Shown here: positions 1 through 7,873 of the stretch, one piece after another
Layout: every line of letters begins with the position of its first letter
Position numbering within the stretch: position 1 is the first letter of the stretch
Source: Adiantum capillus-veneris
Taxonomy: Eukaryota > Streptophyta > Polypodiopsida > Polypodiales > Pteridaceae
DNA: 64,000 nt
Assembly: GCA_014529385.2 (NCBI GenBank)
Contig: CM043971.1
Location: 29,467,709 to 29,531,708, forward strand
Direction of reading: 5' to 3'
Made by a program: the position numbers and the translations under genes
Notes under the pieces: model-generated
Seen by the model: the letters and a program-made list of their open reading frames with translations, nothing else
Database searches by the model: none
Told to the model about the DNA's origin: nothing

Positions 1-142
1 ATTAGGCACCGAGCAGGTGGACAATAACCTCATATTCGAGGGTATTTTTTTTCTTGCAGCATTGGGAAAATTAAAACATTGCAAGGTAGACGACAATACA
101 GCAAGGCACTTTGTGTGTGCTTCGGCATGGAGGCAGAATCGA
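1..142 (+). other. Left flank of element 1 with possible exon remnant (60-142)
   Basis: A T-rich tract ending in CTTGCAG (51-59) looks like a splice acceptor. From 60 to 142 one frame is open and reads coherently (IGKIKTLQGRRQYSKAL...). The same frame resumes after the element 1 insertion at 13627 if one copy of the ATCGA duplication is removed, giving STKEGLQEGK and then stops at 13656-13658 and 13737-13739. This could be an exon of a decayed gene or part of an older transposable element. I do not recognise the protein. Confidence 0.3.
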
Positions 143-720
143 TGTGCGCTCCTTGCCGCACTGTCGAAGCAAGGGACTTGCCGATACACCGTGTATGAGC
201 CGCAGACGGCTCCAAGCACACAACTAGTTTAACTAGTAAGCTCAAAGAGGGCAATGGTGTGTCACTCACGGCCTTATGCTCCTGTCGTAGAGGATTCCTC
301 GCCGCGAAGAAGAGGGAGACGCCGCTACGCCGCGCTCAACCGCCTCGCCGCCGTCGTGCCGCCGCAACCCTCGATCGCACACACACTCTCTCTCTCTCTC
401 TCTCTCTCACGCACACACACAAGGAGATGGTGAAGGAGAAGGTGGAGATGGAGCAAGAGTAGCTTCTATTGCACAATGAGAGAATGACTCAATTTTAGGT
501 TAAATTGGCTTTTATGTGAGCTCACCCCATTCACACTTGGGCGCCCATGCTTAGCCAACTAACCCTAGCATGTTCGTGTTAGAGTGCGCCTCTCATCGGC
601 GATCACTCTACCTTTCCCTATTGGACCGACAAGCCCGGTGCCTGACTCTACTTAAATAAATAATACGGTTATAGTGTCCGTCGTAGGCAATAGGGTGTCC
701 GTGAGCCACGAGGGTTAACA
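143..720 (-). repeat. Element 1 3' LTR (left copy)
   Basis: 578 bp, matching 13042-13621 almost throughout. On the element's sense strand it starts TGTTAACCCTCG and ends GAGCGCACA. It contains a CA/CT microsatellite at about 379-408 and a TATA-like box (sense ACATAAAAGCC) at 508-519. It differs from the right copy by scattered substitutions and by a different microsatellite length. Confidence 0.95.
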
Positions 721-734
721 TTGCCCCCCTTCCT
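721..734 (-). other. Polypurine tract of element 1
   Basis: On the sense strand AGGAAGGGGGGCAA directly abuts the 3' LTR start TGTTAAC. This is the expected position of the plus-strand primer. An 11-base core (AGGAAGGGGGG) is repeated at 2624-2640 just after pol. Confidence 0.85.
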
Positions 735-737
735 GAT

Positions 738-1941
738 GTAGATTCCGTCCTCGGAAGCTATTGAGTTGAAGCTTGGTATGTCCATGTTGTAGAGCATCTA
801 GATTTGAATCTGCAAGGCAAAGTCACTGTTTTAGCAAGCGGAATTACATTGCCATAAATCATGAGGGGAATGTAAAGTACATGTGGAAATGAGTAAATGC
901 AAGATTTATGAAATTTTAGACTGCCATTAAGGACAAATAAATTGCACTTTGAGTAAATTAATTAATCAAGAGTTTTGAGCTTATGGGTGAGTCTATCAAT
1001 TAGTTAGCTATGACTAAGGTTAAAACAACTACTCTAGTACTAGCTAAGCTAAGAAGATTATCTAAATGCAAGATTCCCTAATTATGCTTTTCAGCTTTGA
1101 TTAGCCAACTCGCTCTCACAACTGCAAACAAAAGCTTGAAATGTTAACTGTAAGCTCATTGGAAGTCTTTTAATTTTTAATTTTTATTTTTTTTAATACT
1201 TTTTTACTTTGGGTCACAATCATGTGACGTGTGTGCTTATTTTGTATGTCCGGGGTTTTTTGCTTCTCAAGGAAAAGCGCCCACACTGGGAACCTCTAGG
1301 GCTCTAGTACCATAGATAATACATGTGAGTGAAGTACCAATTCAAGCCAGGATTTCTCTTCCAGAGTAAGATTTTTCATTTGTGGCACTTATGTTTTTTT
1401 TTTTGCTTCCATTTCCTTGGTATTCACACTAGTGTTTTTTGTTGTTTGAGTGAGCAAGCCTTTCTCTGCCTAAAACATTCCTAAGGTCTCAAATACTCGG
1501 ATAATTTTATTAGCTAGGCCTAGTGGTCAAGTAAATGAGTTAACCTAAATTCACGGTCTCCTAATCTCCAGGCTCATCCATAAGATTAAACTGGAGTTCA
1601 ATCAACTTAAGCAAAGACAAATTTATACATCTATAATGGCAGATAACAATCATAACTATTGCACTCAAACAAAGAATGAAAAATCATTATTAGCAATTAC
1701 ACATATCCACCAACATGAATCATGGAAAGTAGTACACCTGGAGGTATGGAGTGGCTCATTTCGTTGAAGCAGATGTCCTCAGCCATGTGGATGGAGATCC
1801 ATATAAGTCCTACCTAACACATCCAAAAACAGGCACTATAACTCTAGGAGGCATGTCAGTGTGAAAAATTAAAACTCCTAAAAAACAAACTCAAAACACA
1901 ATCTAGACCCCTAACCTACCTATCTGTCACCCCTTTTAGAA
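738..1941 (-). other. Element 1 3' non-coding region
   Basis: About 1.2 kb between the accessory ORF and the PPT with no ORF of note. Part of it (about 1258-1345) is strongly similar to the corresponding part of element E (about 62155-62300), including a shared core GTGTGGGCGCTTT and a block reading TACTTCACTCACATGTATT. Conservation in a non-coding part of two otherwise diverged elements suggests a cis-acting role or recent common ancestry of this segment. Confidence 0.6.
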
Positions 1942-2364
1942 TCAAGGAAAGAGGATATTATATAAACCGGGTGGCCACCCTAAGGCTAGGCCTCTATCCT
2001 CATCATCTAGATAAATAAAATCGTTGTCCGTGAGGCCATAGTCTTCCTCGGTCTCTATTAGTTCCTCTTCATCATCCTCTTGTGCAAGCATGCTAATCAA
2101 GAACCTCGCGATGCGTGGATACTCATCTTGTGCAAAAGAATAAGCATGTGCCATTGGAGACACATTCACTACTGGGTAGGGATCACTAGTTAGCCATAGA
2201 CGTATCAGCCATTCTAACTCCTCAAAATTTCTCTCACATGCAAGGCTCTCTATCAAATCCCATTCGCAAGAAAGTATAGGGTAGCATACGTAGAACACTT
2301 GAGGAAAAGACAAAGGGTACCTTTCATCAAAAATAGAAGTGCATGCCTCTGGTGAAGTAGCCAT
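1942..2364 (-). CDS. Accessory acidic protein of element 1, unknown function
   Basis: An ORF of 140 codons lying between pol and the 3' LTR, in its own frame. The first ATG of the open frame is at 2373; I chose the ATG at 2364 (MATSPEACTS) because the homologous start in element E aligns there (MAST). The central part has hydrophobic and aromatic stretches (CEWDLIESLACERNFEELEW). The C-terminal third is very acidic (QEDDEEELIETEEDYG) and ends in LTDNDFIYLDDEDRGL...LYNILFP, which is nearly identical in element E. No signal peptide, clear membrane helix, zinc finger or catalytic motif is seen, so it does not look like an envelope protein although it sits where Athila elements carry an env-like ORF. 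I do not recognise the family. A TATA-like box at 2535-2546 might drive it separately. Confidence 0.6.
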   Translation of the reverse strand: MATSPEACTSIFDERYPLSFPQVFYVCYPILSCEWDLIESLACERNFEELEWLIRLWLTSDPYPVVNVSPMAHAYSFAQDEYPRIARFLISMLAQEDDEEELIETEEDYGLTDNDFIYLDDEDRGLALGWPPGLYNILFP

Positions 2365-2534
2365 TTTTGACAAGACAGATAGATTTGGTTAGGCCTTTAA
2401 AGCATAAGAGTTGTTTTTGTGTGTTGCTTGAATTGACACGGTGAATTTGGACTTATATGTAAGATATGATAGGGTGCTCTCTCGTTGCTAGTCGCTCTTG
2501 CTCTTTACTATTTTTGTTTTTTGTGAGTATAAGG

Positions 2535-2546
2535 CTATATATATAC
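2535..2546 (-). promoter_or_regulatory. Possible internal TATA box ahead of the accessory ORF
   Basis: The sense strand reads GTATATATATAGCC about 170 bp upstream of the accessory ORF start. Element E resumes homology immediately downstream of this point (TATACTCA...AACAAAAATA). Position fits a promoter for the accessory ORF, but no transcript evidence is available. Confidence 0.3.
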
Positions 2547-2623
2547 ATTCCCTAAGATTGGAATTGAGGGGTCAGGGAGGAAGGTTGAGAGGGGAGCGAG
2601 TGAATAATTGATGTTAGCAAACA

Positions 2624-2640
2624 CTCCCCCCTTCCTTGGG
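2624..2640 (-). other. Second polypurine tract, just after pol
   Basis: The sense strand reads CCCAAGGAAGGGGGGAG, sharing the 11-mer AGGAAGGGGGG with the PPT at the 3' LTR. It overlaps the pol stop region at 2645. In relative D the PPT and LTR follow the WVPK tail directly, so this may mark the ancestral 3' end or act as an extra plus-strand primer. Confidence 0.5.
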
Positions 2641-2644
2641 TAGA

Positions 2645-4804
2645 TCATAACTTTTGGAATGAGGTCGTCACCTTTTGAAACCAATTGTTCCAAGTTGTTA
2701 TGGGTGAAGGTTTTAACCAATAGTTTTCGACCGCCCTATGCGTTTCATCTAGTTGCAAGGGTAGTAAGGTACTCTCCCATGATTTTATTTGCAACGTTGT
2801 TGTAGGTGGTGAACTTACCCTGGGAGGTGCAAACTCTTTCGTGCTTGTATGGATATGTACAGTGGTAGGTGGAGGTTGTGTCGAAGCTTCTATTTGCGTA
2901 TAGGAACTACATGAAGAGCAAGAAGCTTCATTTGATTTCCCTGTTCCTGAGCTAGGTGGAACAAATCGTTCTTTCTTTGGTACCCAAACTAGCTCTAGAT
3001 CGGGCGTGTAACATTCCATGATTTTTTCCTTTCCGCGATTTTCAATTTGTTTTGGAGCCACAGGATTGGGTTTACATGGGCCAGGTGACAGGTAAGAGTA
3101 CACTTTACGTTTGGGCACCCAGATTTGATCATTTCCTTCATAGTATCCTTGGGCTTCCAATAGTCGTTTAGGAATCCAACACAACGTTTCTTTACATTTC
3201 TTGGAGTGAGTGGGATGGTTCTTACTAGTTTTCCGTTTTTTTGCATCAACCATGCTCACTACAGAGGCTTTAGGGACCCACTTGTATGTTTTCTCTGTTA
3301 TATTAGGATGGTTCTTGTGTGTCTCAAGCTTTCTTTCAACTACATCAGTTAAAGCTCTAGAGAGTTGGGCTATGGGGACGTATGGTTCAACCTCCTGGAC
3401 ATGCAATGTCTTGGGTTTTATTTCCTTAGGCAATATCTCAGGGACTATGGCTTGAGTGGTAGGGCTAAGAGTTGGTTTTTGCGTTGTAACACCCCCAGTC
3501 CCCCAATCAATAGTGCATTTGGTGGCTATCATCCACGTGCGGCCTAGGTTTATATTACCCTCCATAGTTCCAGTAGGCATGACCAAAAAGTCTTGAGCTA
3601 CAATTCCATTGTCATAACTGACAGAAGTGTGCCAGATTCCAAAAACCGTAGTTTTTTTCTTGTTGACACCCTTGACTTGGATAATACTCTCAGATAGAGG
3701 TGGCTTCCCTAACTGACACCACACCCCATAGGATAGCAGATTATATTTAGCACTCGTGTCCAATAAGGCGTTATATAGCACTTTTCCATAGGCACTATTT
3801 AACTCAATAGGGTATCGTAGAGGTGTGTCAGAGTCCAACCCATCCTCTTCGATTTCCACGTGGAATGCATTTGTGACTCCAAGGTTAGCCTCTCGTTTTT
3901 GTCGTATACGTTGTTGTCGCTTCTTAGCCTCAGCTTGAGCTTGTATCTTGTTTAACTCGGTTTGTGCTTTGGCGGCCTTCTTTTGATGAATGGCCCGTAG
4001 TTCTTCTTGGCTTAAAGGATCATAATATGTTTTGAATTTACTCCCATTGAGGAATCCAATGGTTTCAACTCCATCAAGAGTTTCCACACGAAGGGTACCT
4101 TGTGGGGTAATTTCACATACTCTATATGGTCCTTTACCAGCATATTTCAACTTTTTCTTCTCTTTACGTACTCCATACATAAGGACTTTATCACCAAATT
4201 TGATGTCCTTGTCCTTCACATGGCGATCAAACCACTTCTTTCTCCTATCCTTTTCCACAAGAGCATTTTGCACAGCCAACTTTCTCTCTTCGTCTAGTTT
4301 TTCTAAGATATACAAACGCTCGGTTAAGGGGTTACCATTCCATCCTTCTTGCGAAGCTACCCTAAGACTAGGAATGACAAACTCCCAAGGCATAACTGCT
4401 TCTTGGCCGTATACCATTTTGAATGGCGTACAATTAATAGCCACTTTATAAGCAGTACGATAAGCCCATAGAGCAGATGTCAACTTCAAATCCCAATCAG
4501 TGCGATGAGCTTCTACCGTCTTGGTTAAAATAGAGATTAGAGTCTTGTTGGTGCTCTCGGCTTGTCCATTAGCTTGCGGGTAATAAGGTGTAGACTTATG
4601 GTGGGATATCATAAAGGTCGTGGTAAGCTCTCTTATTACCTCATTTATAAAATGGGTACCATTATCACTAACAATTTCAAAAGGGCAACCAAATCTTGTG
4701 ATAATGTTCTCAAAAAGAAACTTAGCTGTTGTCCTCGCGTCAGCTTTTTGTGAAGCCTTAGCTTCAGCCCACTTTGTTACGTAGTCCGTAGCAACTAGAA
4801 TATA
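2645..4804 (-). CDS. Element 1 pol, C-terminal part: integrase core, GPY/F module, second protease-like domain, WVPK tail
   Basis: This continues the frame of the 4805-7867 ORF after one TGA; the first ATG of the open part is at 4612. Integrase catalytic residues are visible (SDNGTHF near 4655 and ANGQAE near 4565; the first Asp lies upstream of the stop). A GKGPYRVCEI segment marks the GPY/F module; there is no chromodomain. A Lys/Gln-rich helical linker (about 3880-4020) follows. The region 3500-3835 is retropepsin-like: ALLDTSAKYN at 3749-3760 and NLGRTWM near 3540. The last 300 residues hold four W-V/I-P-K motifs (near 3273, 3175, 3117, 2980) and end in a Ser/Thr/Pro-rich stretch. The second protease has Ser for the usual Gly of DTGA, so its activity is uncertain. 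Confidence 0.85.
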   Translation of the reverse strand, partial: YILVATDYVTKWAEAKASQKADARTTAKFLFENIITRFGCPFEIVSDNGTHFINEVIRELTTTFMISHHKSTPYYPQANGQAESTNKTLISILTKTVEAHRTDWDLKLTSALWAYRTAYKVAINCTPFKMVYGQEAVMPWEFVIPSLRVASQEGWNGNPLTERLYILEKLDEERKLAVQNALVEKDRRKKWFDRHVKDKDIKFGDKVLMYGVRKEKKKLKYAGKGPYRVCEITPQGTLRVETLDGVETIGFLNGSKFKTYYDPLSQEELRAIHQKKAAKAQTELNKIQAQAEAKKRQQRIRQKREANLGVTNAFHVEIEEDGLDSDTPLRYPIELNSAYGKVLYNALLDTSAKYNLLSYGVWCQLGKPPLSESIIQVKGVNKKKTTVFGIWHTSVSYDNGIVAQDFLVMPTGTMEGNINLGRTWMIATKCTIDWGTGGVTTQKPTLSPTTQAIVPEILPKEIKPKTLHVQEVEPYVPIAQLSRALTDVVERKLETHKNHPNITEKTYKWVPKASVVSMVDAKKRKTSKNHPTHSKKCKETLCWIPKRLLEAQGYYEGNDQIWVPKRKVYSYLSPGPCKPNPVAPKQIENRGKEKIMECYTPDLELVWVPKKERFVPPSSGTGKSNEASCSSCSSYTQIEASTQPPPTTVHIHTSTKEFAPPRVSSPPTTTLQIKSWESTLLPLQLDETHRAVENYWLKPSPITTWNNWFQKVTTSFQKL
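3500..3835 (-). other. Second retropepsin-like domain (PR2) of element 1
   Basis: Hydrophobic-hydrophobic-D-T-S-A (LLDTSA) is followed about 70 residues later by DFLVMP and then N-L-G-R-T-W, the order and spacing of the active-site loop and the C-terminal LG motif of retropepsins. It lies downstream of integrase, whereas the normal protease lies upstream of RT (7874-8120). Homologous domains are present in D (DTGA) and C (DLGA). Confidence 0.65.
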
Positions 4805-7800
4805 TCAAGATTGAGTGTTGCGAGCTGCGGGACTAATTGGACCTACAAAGTCTAAGCCCCATTTTTCAAATGGTTGGGTTACTTTAATAGGATGTAAGGG
4901 CATTCTGTCTTTGCGCTGTGTGGTCTTGTAACGTTGGCACTCATCACACCCTTTTGTAAAAAGTGATGCATCCTTAAATAAGGTTGGCCACCAATAGCCT
5001 GATTGCAGCACCTTTCTAGCAGTCAGGTCTCCTGAAAAATGTCCTCTTGCTATGCCCATATGTGCTTCTTGCAAGATATACAAATATTCATCCTCGCGGG
5101 CACAACGCCTAAGAATATCATCCTTGCCTAATCTATACAGAGTTCCGGCAATCAAACAATAGGGTTCACATTCTTTTACTAGCCTTCGAGCGATATCCTT
5201 ACGAAGTTCCTTGGGTGGAAAACCATTAACTAAAAAGTTAACAATGTTCTCACTCCATTCAGGCATAGTCTCAACTATGAATAGGGAAGTATCGGGTAAT
5301 TCATCATCAACTCCTATAGGGGCTTCACCATTGGGTATGCGAGACAAATGATCAGCCATGACGTGCCTTTTACCGAGTCTCACTACAATCGTGAAATCAA
5401 ACTCTAGAAGAATTAACAACCATCGTGTGATTCTTCCTGTGGAGCATGGCTTGTTTACCAGATATAGCAACGCTTGATGGTCCACATAAAATACAAACTT
5501 GTTTGCCAGAAGGTAGTAGCGAAATTTCTTTACTGCATAAACCATTGCCAAACCTTCTCGCTCTGTAGTGGTGTAGTTCCTTTCAGCATCGTTCAATTGA
5601 CGGCTTGCAAAGCTAATGGGATAGTCCAATTTATGTTCTCCTGGTTGAGTGAGAACACACCCAATAGCAAAGTTTGATGCATCAATATGCACATGGAAAA
5701 TGACATCCCAGTTAGGTGTCCTTAAAATCGGAGCACTTGCTAGTGTTTTCTTCAATTGTTCATAGGCCTGGTCACACTCTTCAGTCCATTTAAATTCAAT
5801 GAGAAGCTTGTACAAAGGACGTGCTATCTCAGCGAAAAATAAAATAAACCGTCGATAATAACCCACGTGTCCCATGAACCTTTGAACTCCCTTGTAATTG
5901 GTTGGTGGTGGTAACTCTAGAATCACTTTAATTTTGCTCTCATCGGTTGAGATACCATTCTTGGATACTATATGCCCTAAAATAACTCCATGCTTGACCC
6001 AAAATTGGCATTTGAACGGGTTCAATGAAATACGATATAACGTACACTTTTCAAACACCTTCCGCAAACATGATAGATGTTCTTTCCAAGAAGAGTAAAC
6101 ACAAAGGTCGTCTAAGAAAGCTTCACAAAACTCTCTCAAATATTCTTTAAAAGCAGTGTTTATTAATCGTTGGAATGTAGCAGGGGCATTTGTTAAGCCA
6201 AAATCCATCACACGAAATGCAAACACGCCAAATTCTGTGATGAAGGCAGTTTTAGCTTGGTCCTCTAGCGCTATCGTGATTTGGTTGTAGCCTGAGTACC
6301 CATCTAGAAAGCTATAAGCTTCCTTGCCTGCAACTCTTTCGAGTACATGTTCGGAATAGGGTAGGGGGTAATGGTCTCTTCTAGTCGCTGCATTAACTTT
6401 TTTGAGGTCCACGCACACCCTGAGTTTCCCATTCTTTTTTGGCACGATAACTATTGGAGACACCCATTCAGAGTGTTCAATAGGATATATGAACCCACAT
6501 TTGATAAGCTTTTCTAGTTCTTCTTGAATGATCTTTGCGTACTTAGGATTCATCGGGTAGGGTCTGTGTTGTACGGGCTTCGCAGTGCTAATCATAGGGA
6601 TTGTATGTTGGACCATAGAAGGTGGAACACCTTTCATATCATGGTATGTCCAAGCGAATACGTCCTTGAATTCCTTGAGAAGCTCTTTGAGGACCGCCTC
6701 TTCAACTTCTGTGAGGTCTTGGGAAATAAAAACAGGTTTTGATTCTTCACCGGGGTCAGCTAATTCTATTTCTTTAACTATTGCCGGACCATCATAGATT
6801 CCATTATTCCCATCGATAGGTATTCTTTGGGCTTTTGTGTACACAACCTTTGCTTCCCCTGTGGTGTAAGATTTGAAATGTTCTGGTGCAGGATGCAAGT
6901 CTGTGGATTCTGGTTGTGCTTTGGTTTTTGCCTCCATATCTGCTTTCTTGTGTTGTCGAGCTAACTCTTGGTTTTGACGCCTCCTTGCACTGCGGCTCAA
7001 CTTTGGCTTTTCTATGATCTCTAATTGGGCTATGTCATGGGGTCGTGGTCTACACCACATAACATTTTGGAGATATTCACCCCAATTGTCTACCAATTTT
7101 CGATGAGCATCACATGCTCCTATATAACTGAGCCATTCTGCTGAGGATCTCTTCTTTTTTATCCTAGCACGTACATTGGCTCGATATCGACGCCTCTTAA
7201 GGTTTTTCTTTTTCTTATTTGAGACTTGCTTTTGATTTGCATTTAGGTCTGGCTCACTAAAGGAGTCCTCGTTGGTGTCCTCTTCACTCTCGGGGGAGCT
7301 ATCATCGGTTGATGTGCTCGGTCCTTCCGAATGTTTTGACTCTGAACTTGCTCCACTCTCTAATTCATGAGATTCAGAATCCGTTTCACTATGGGAGTCA
7401 GTGTCCAAGTCGTGTTGGTCAAAGTCTTCTATTGAGCTATCGGTGTCACTGTCAGATTGGTCCACAATTGCCTTGCCCTTAGAAGATGCATGTATGGCAC
7501 TTATCATGTTCAGAGGTGCAATTTGTGGTACCTCTTCCCCCTCTGGTGCGACCCAAGTGGTTCGTCTATTTCCCCCGGTATCTATGGTTGCAGCTAGGTG
7601 TACCCAGTCTACGTTGTCTGATTCCGTCATACCCGGTAACACATCCATGTAAGGAGAATCTTGGCCAATGTCTGTATCCTTCTTACAAGTGTAACAATAT
7701 TGTAGTGGGGCTGAGTGAACTGTGGTGTCAGAGCGATGATCAATAATGGTTTTACTCCCTAAGGGGTGTACCTTACCAGTCACCAAATCCACTCTAAGGA

Positions 7801-7867
7801 CAGAGTCTTGGAATTGCAAATAGACATGATTTTTAGACCAATCATGAACCATTTGTGCTTCCCTCAT
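4805..7867 (-). CDS. Element 1 pol: reverse transcriptase, RNase H, integrase N-terminal part
   Basis: 1020 codons open, ending in an in-frame TGA at 4805-4807. It starts in the same frame as the protease ORF, separated by one TGA (7874-7876). Residues about 120-250 form a Ser/Asp/Glu-rich acidic stretch followed by Lys/Arg clusters (KKKKNLKRRRYR), possibly nuclear localisation. RT begins near residue 460 with VCVDLKKVNAATRRDHYPLP, then DGYSGYNQI, FGLTNAPATFQR and the catalytic FLDD near residue 585. RNase H carries HIDASNFAIG near 729 and VDHQALLYLV. The integrase HHCC zinc finger (HMGIARGHF...CDEC) is near 938-975 and WGLDFVGP carries the first catalytic Asp. All key residues are present; only the TGA stops would prevent full expression. 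Confidence 0.92.
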   Translation of the reverse strand: MREAQMVHDWSKNHVYLQFQDSVLRVDLVTGKVHPLGSKTIIDHRSDTTVHSAPLQYCYTCKKDTDIGQDSPYMDVLPGMTESDNVDWVHLAATIDTGGNRRTTWVAPEGEEVPQIAPLNMISAIHASSKGKAIVDQSDSDTDSSIEDFDQHDLDTDSHSETDSESHELESGASSESKHSEGPSTSTDDSSPESEEDTNEDSFSEPDLNANQKQVSNKKKKNLKRRRYRANVRARIKKKRSSAEWLSYIGACDAHRKLVDNWGEYLQNVMWCRPRPHDIAQLEIIEKPKLSRSARRRQNQELARQHKKADMEAKTKAQPESTDLHPAPEHFKSYTTGEAKVVYTKAQRIPIDGNNGIYDGPAIVKEIELADPGEESKPVFISQDLTEVEEAVLKELLKEFKDVFAWTYHDMKGVPPSMVQHTIPMISTAKPVQHRPYPMNPKYAKIIQEELEKLIKCGFIYPIEHSEWVSPIVIVPKKNGKLRVCVDLKKVNAATRRDHYPLPYSEHVLERVAGKEAYSFLDGYSGYNQITIALEDQAKTAFITEFGVFAFRVMDFGLTNAPATFQRLINTAFKEYLREFCEAFLDDLCVYSSWKEHLSCLRKVFEKCTLYRISLNPFKCQFWVKHGVILGHIVSKNGISTDESKIKVILELPPPTNYKGVQRFMGHVGYYRRFILFFAEIARPLYKLLIEFKWTEECDQAYEQLKKTLASAPILRTPNWDVIFHVHIDASNFAIGCVLTQPGEHKLDYPISFASRQLNDAERNYTTTEREGLAMVYAVKKFRYYLLANKFVFYVDHQALLYLVNKPCSTGRITRWLLILLEFDFTIVVRLGKRHVMADHLSRIPNGEAPIGVDDELPDTSLFIVETMPEWSENIVNFLVNGFPPKELRKDIARRLVKECEPYCLIAGTLYRLGKDDILRRCAREDEYLYILQEAHMGIARGHFSGDLTARKVLQSGYWWPTLFKDASLFTKGCDECQRYKTTQRKDRMPLHPIKVTQPFEKWGLDFVGPISPAARNTQS

Positions 7868-7873
7868 GAATGG

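Noticed and set aside
1942-2373. Envelope-like gene
   Set aside because: No signal peptide, transmembrane helix or glycosylation-rich ectodomain; the protein is short and acidic.
4805-4807. TGA codons in element 1 as programmed readthrough or selenocysteine
   Set aside because: Three occur in different contexts, one inside the protease ILGRPF motif where a relative has Arg; simple CGA deamination explains this better.
4032-7746. Plus-strand ORFs of 60-140 codons opposite the pol genes
   Set aside because: They are antisense shadows of well-supported minus-strand pol.
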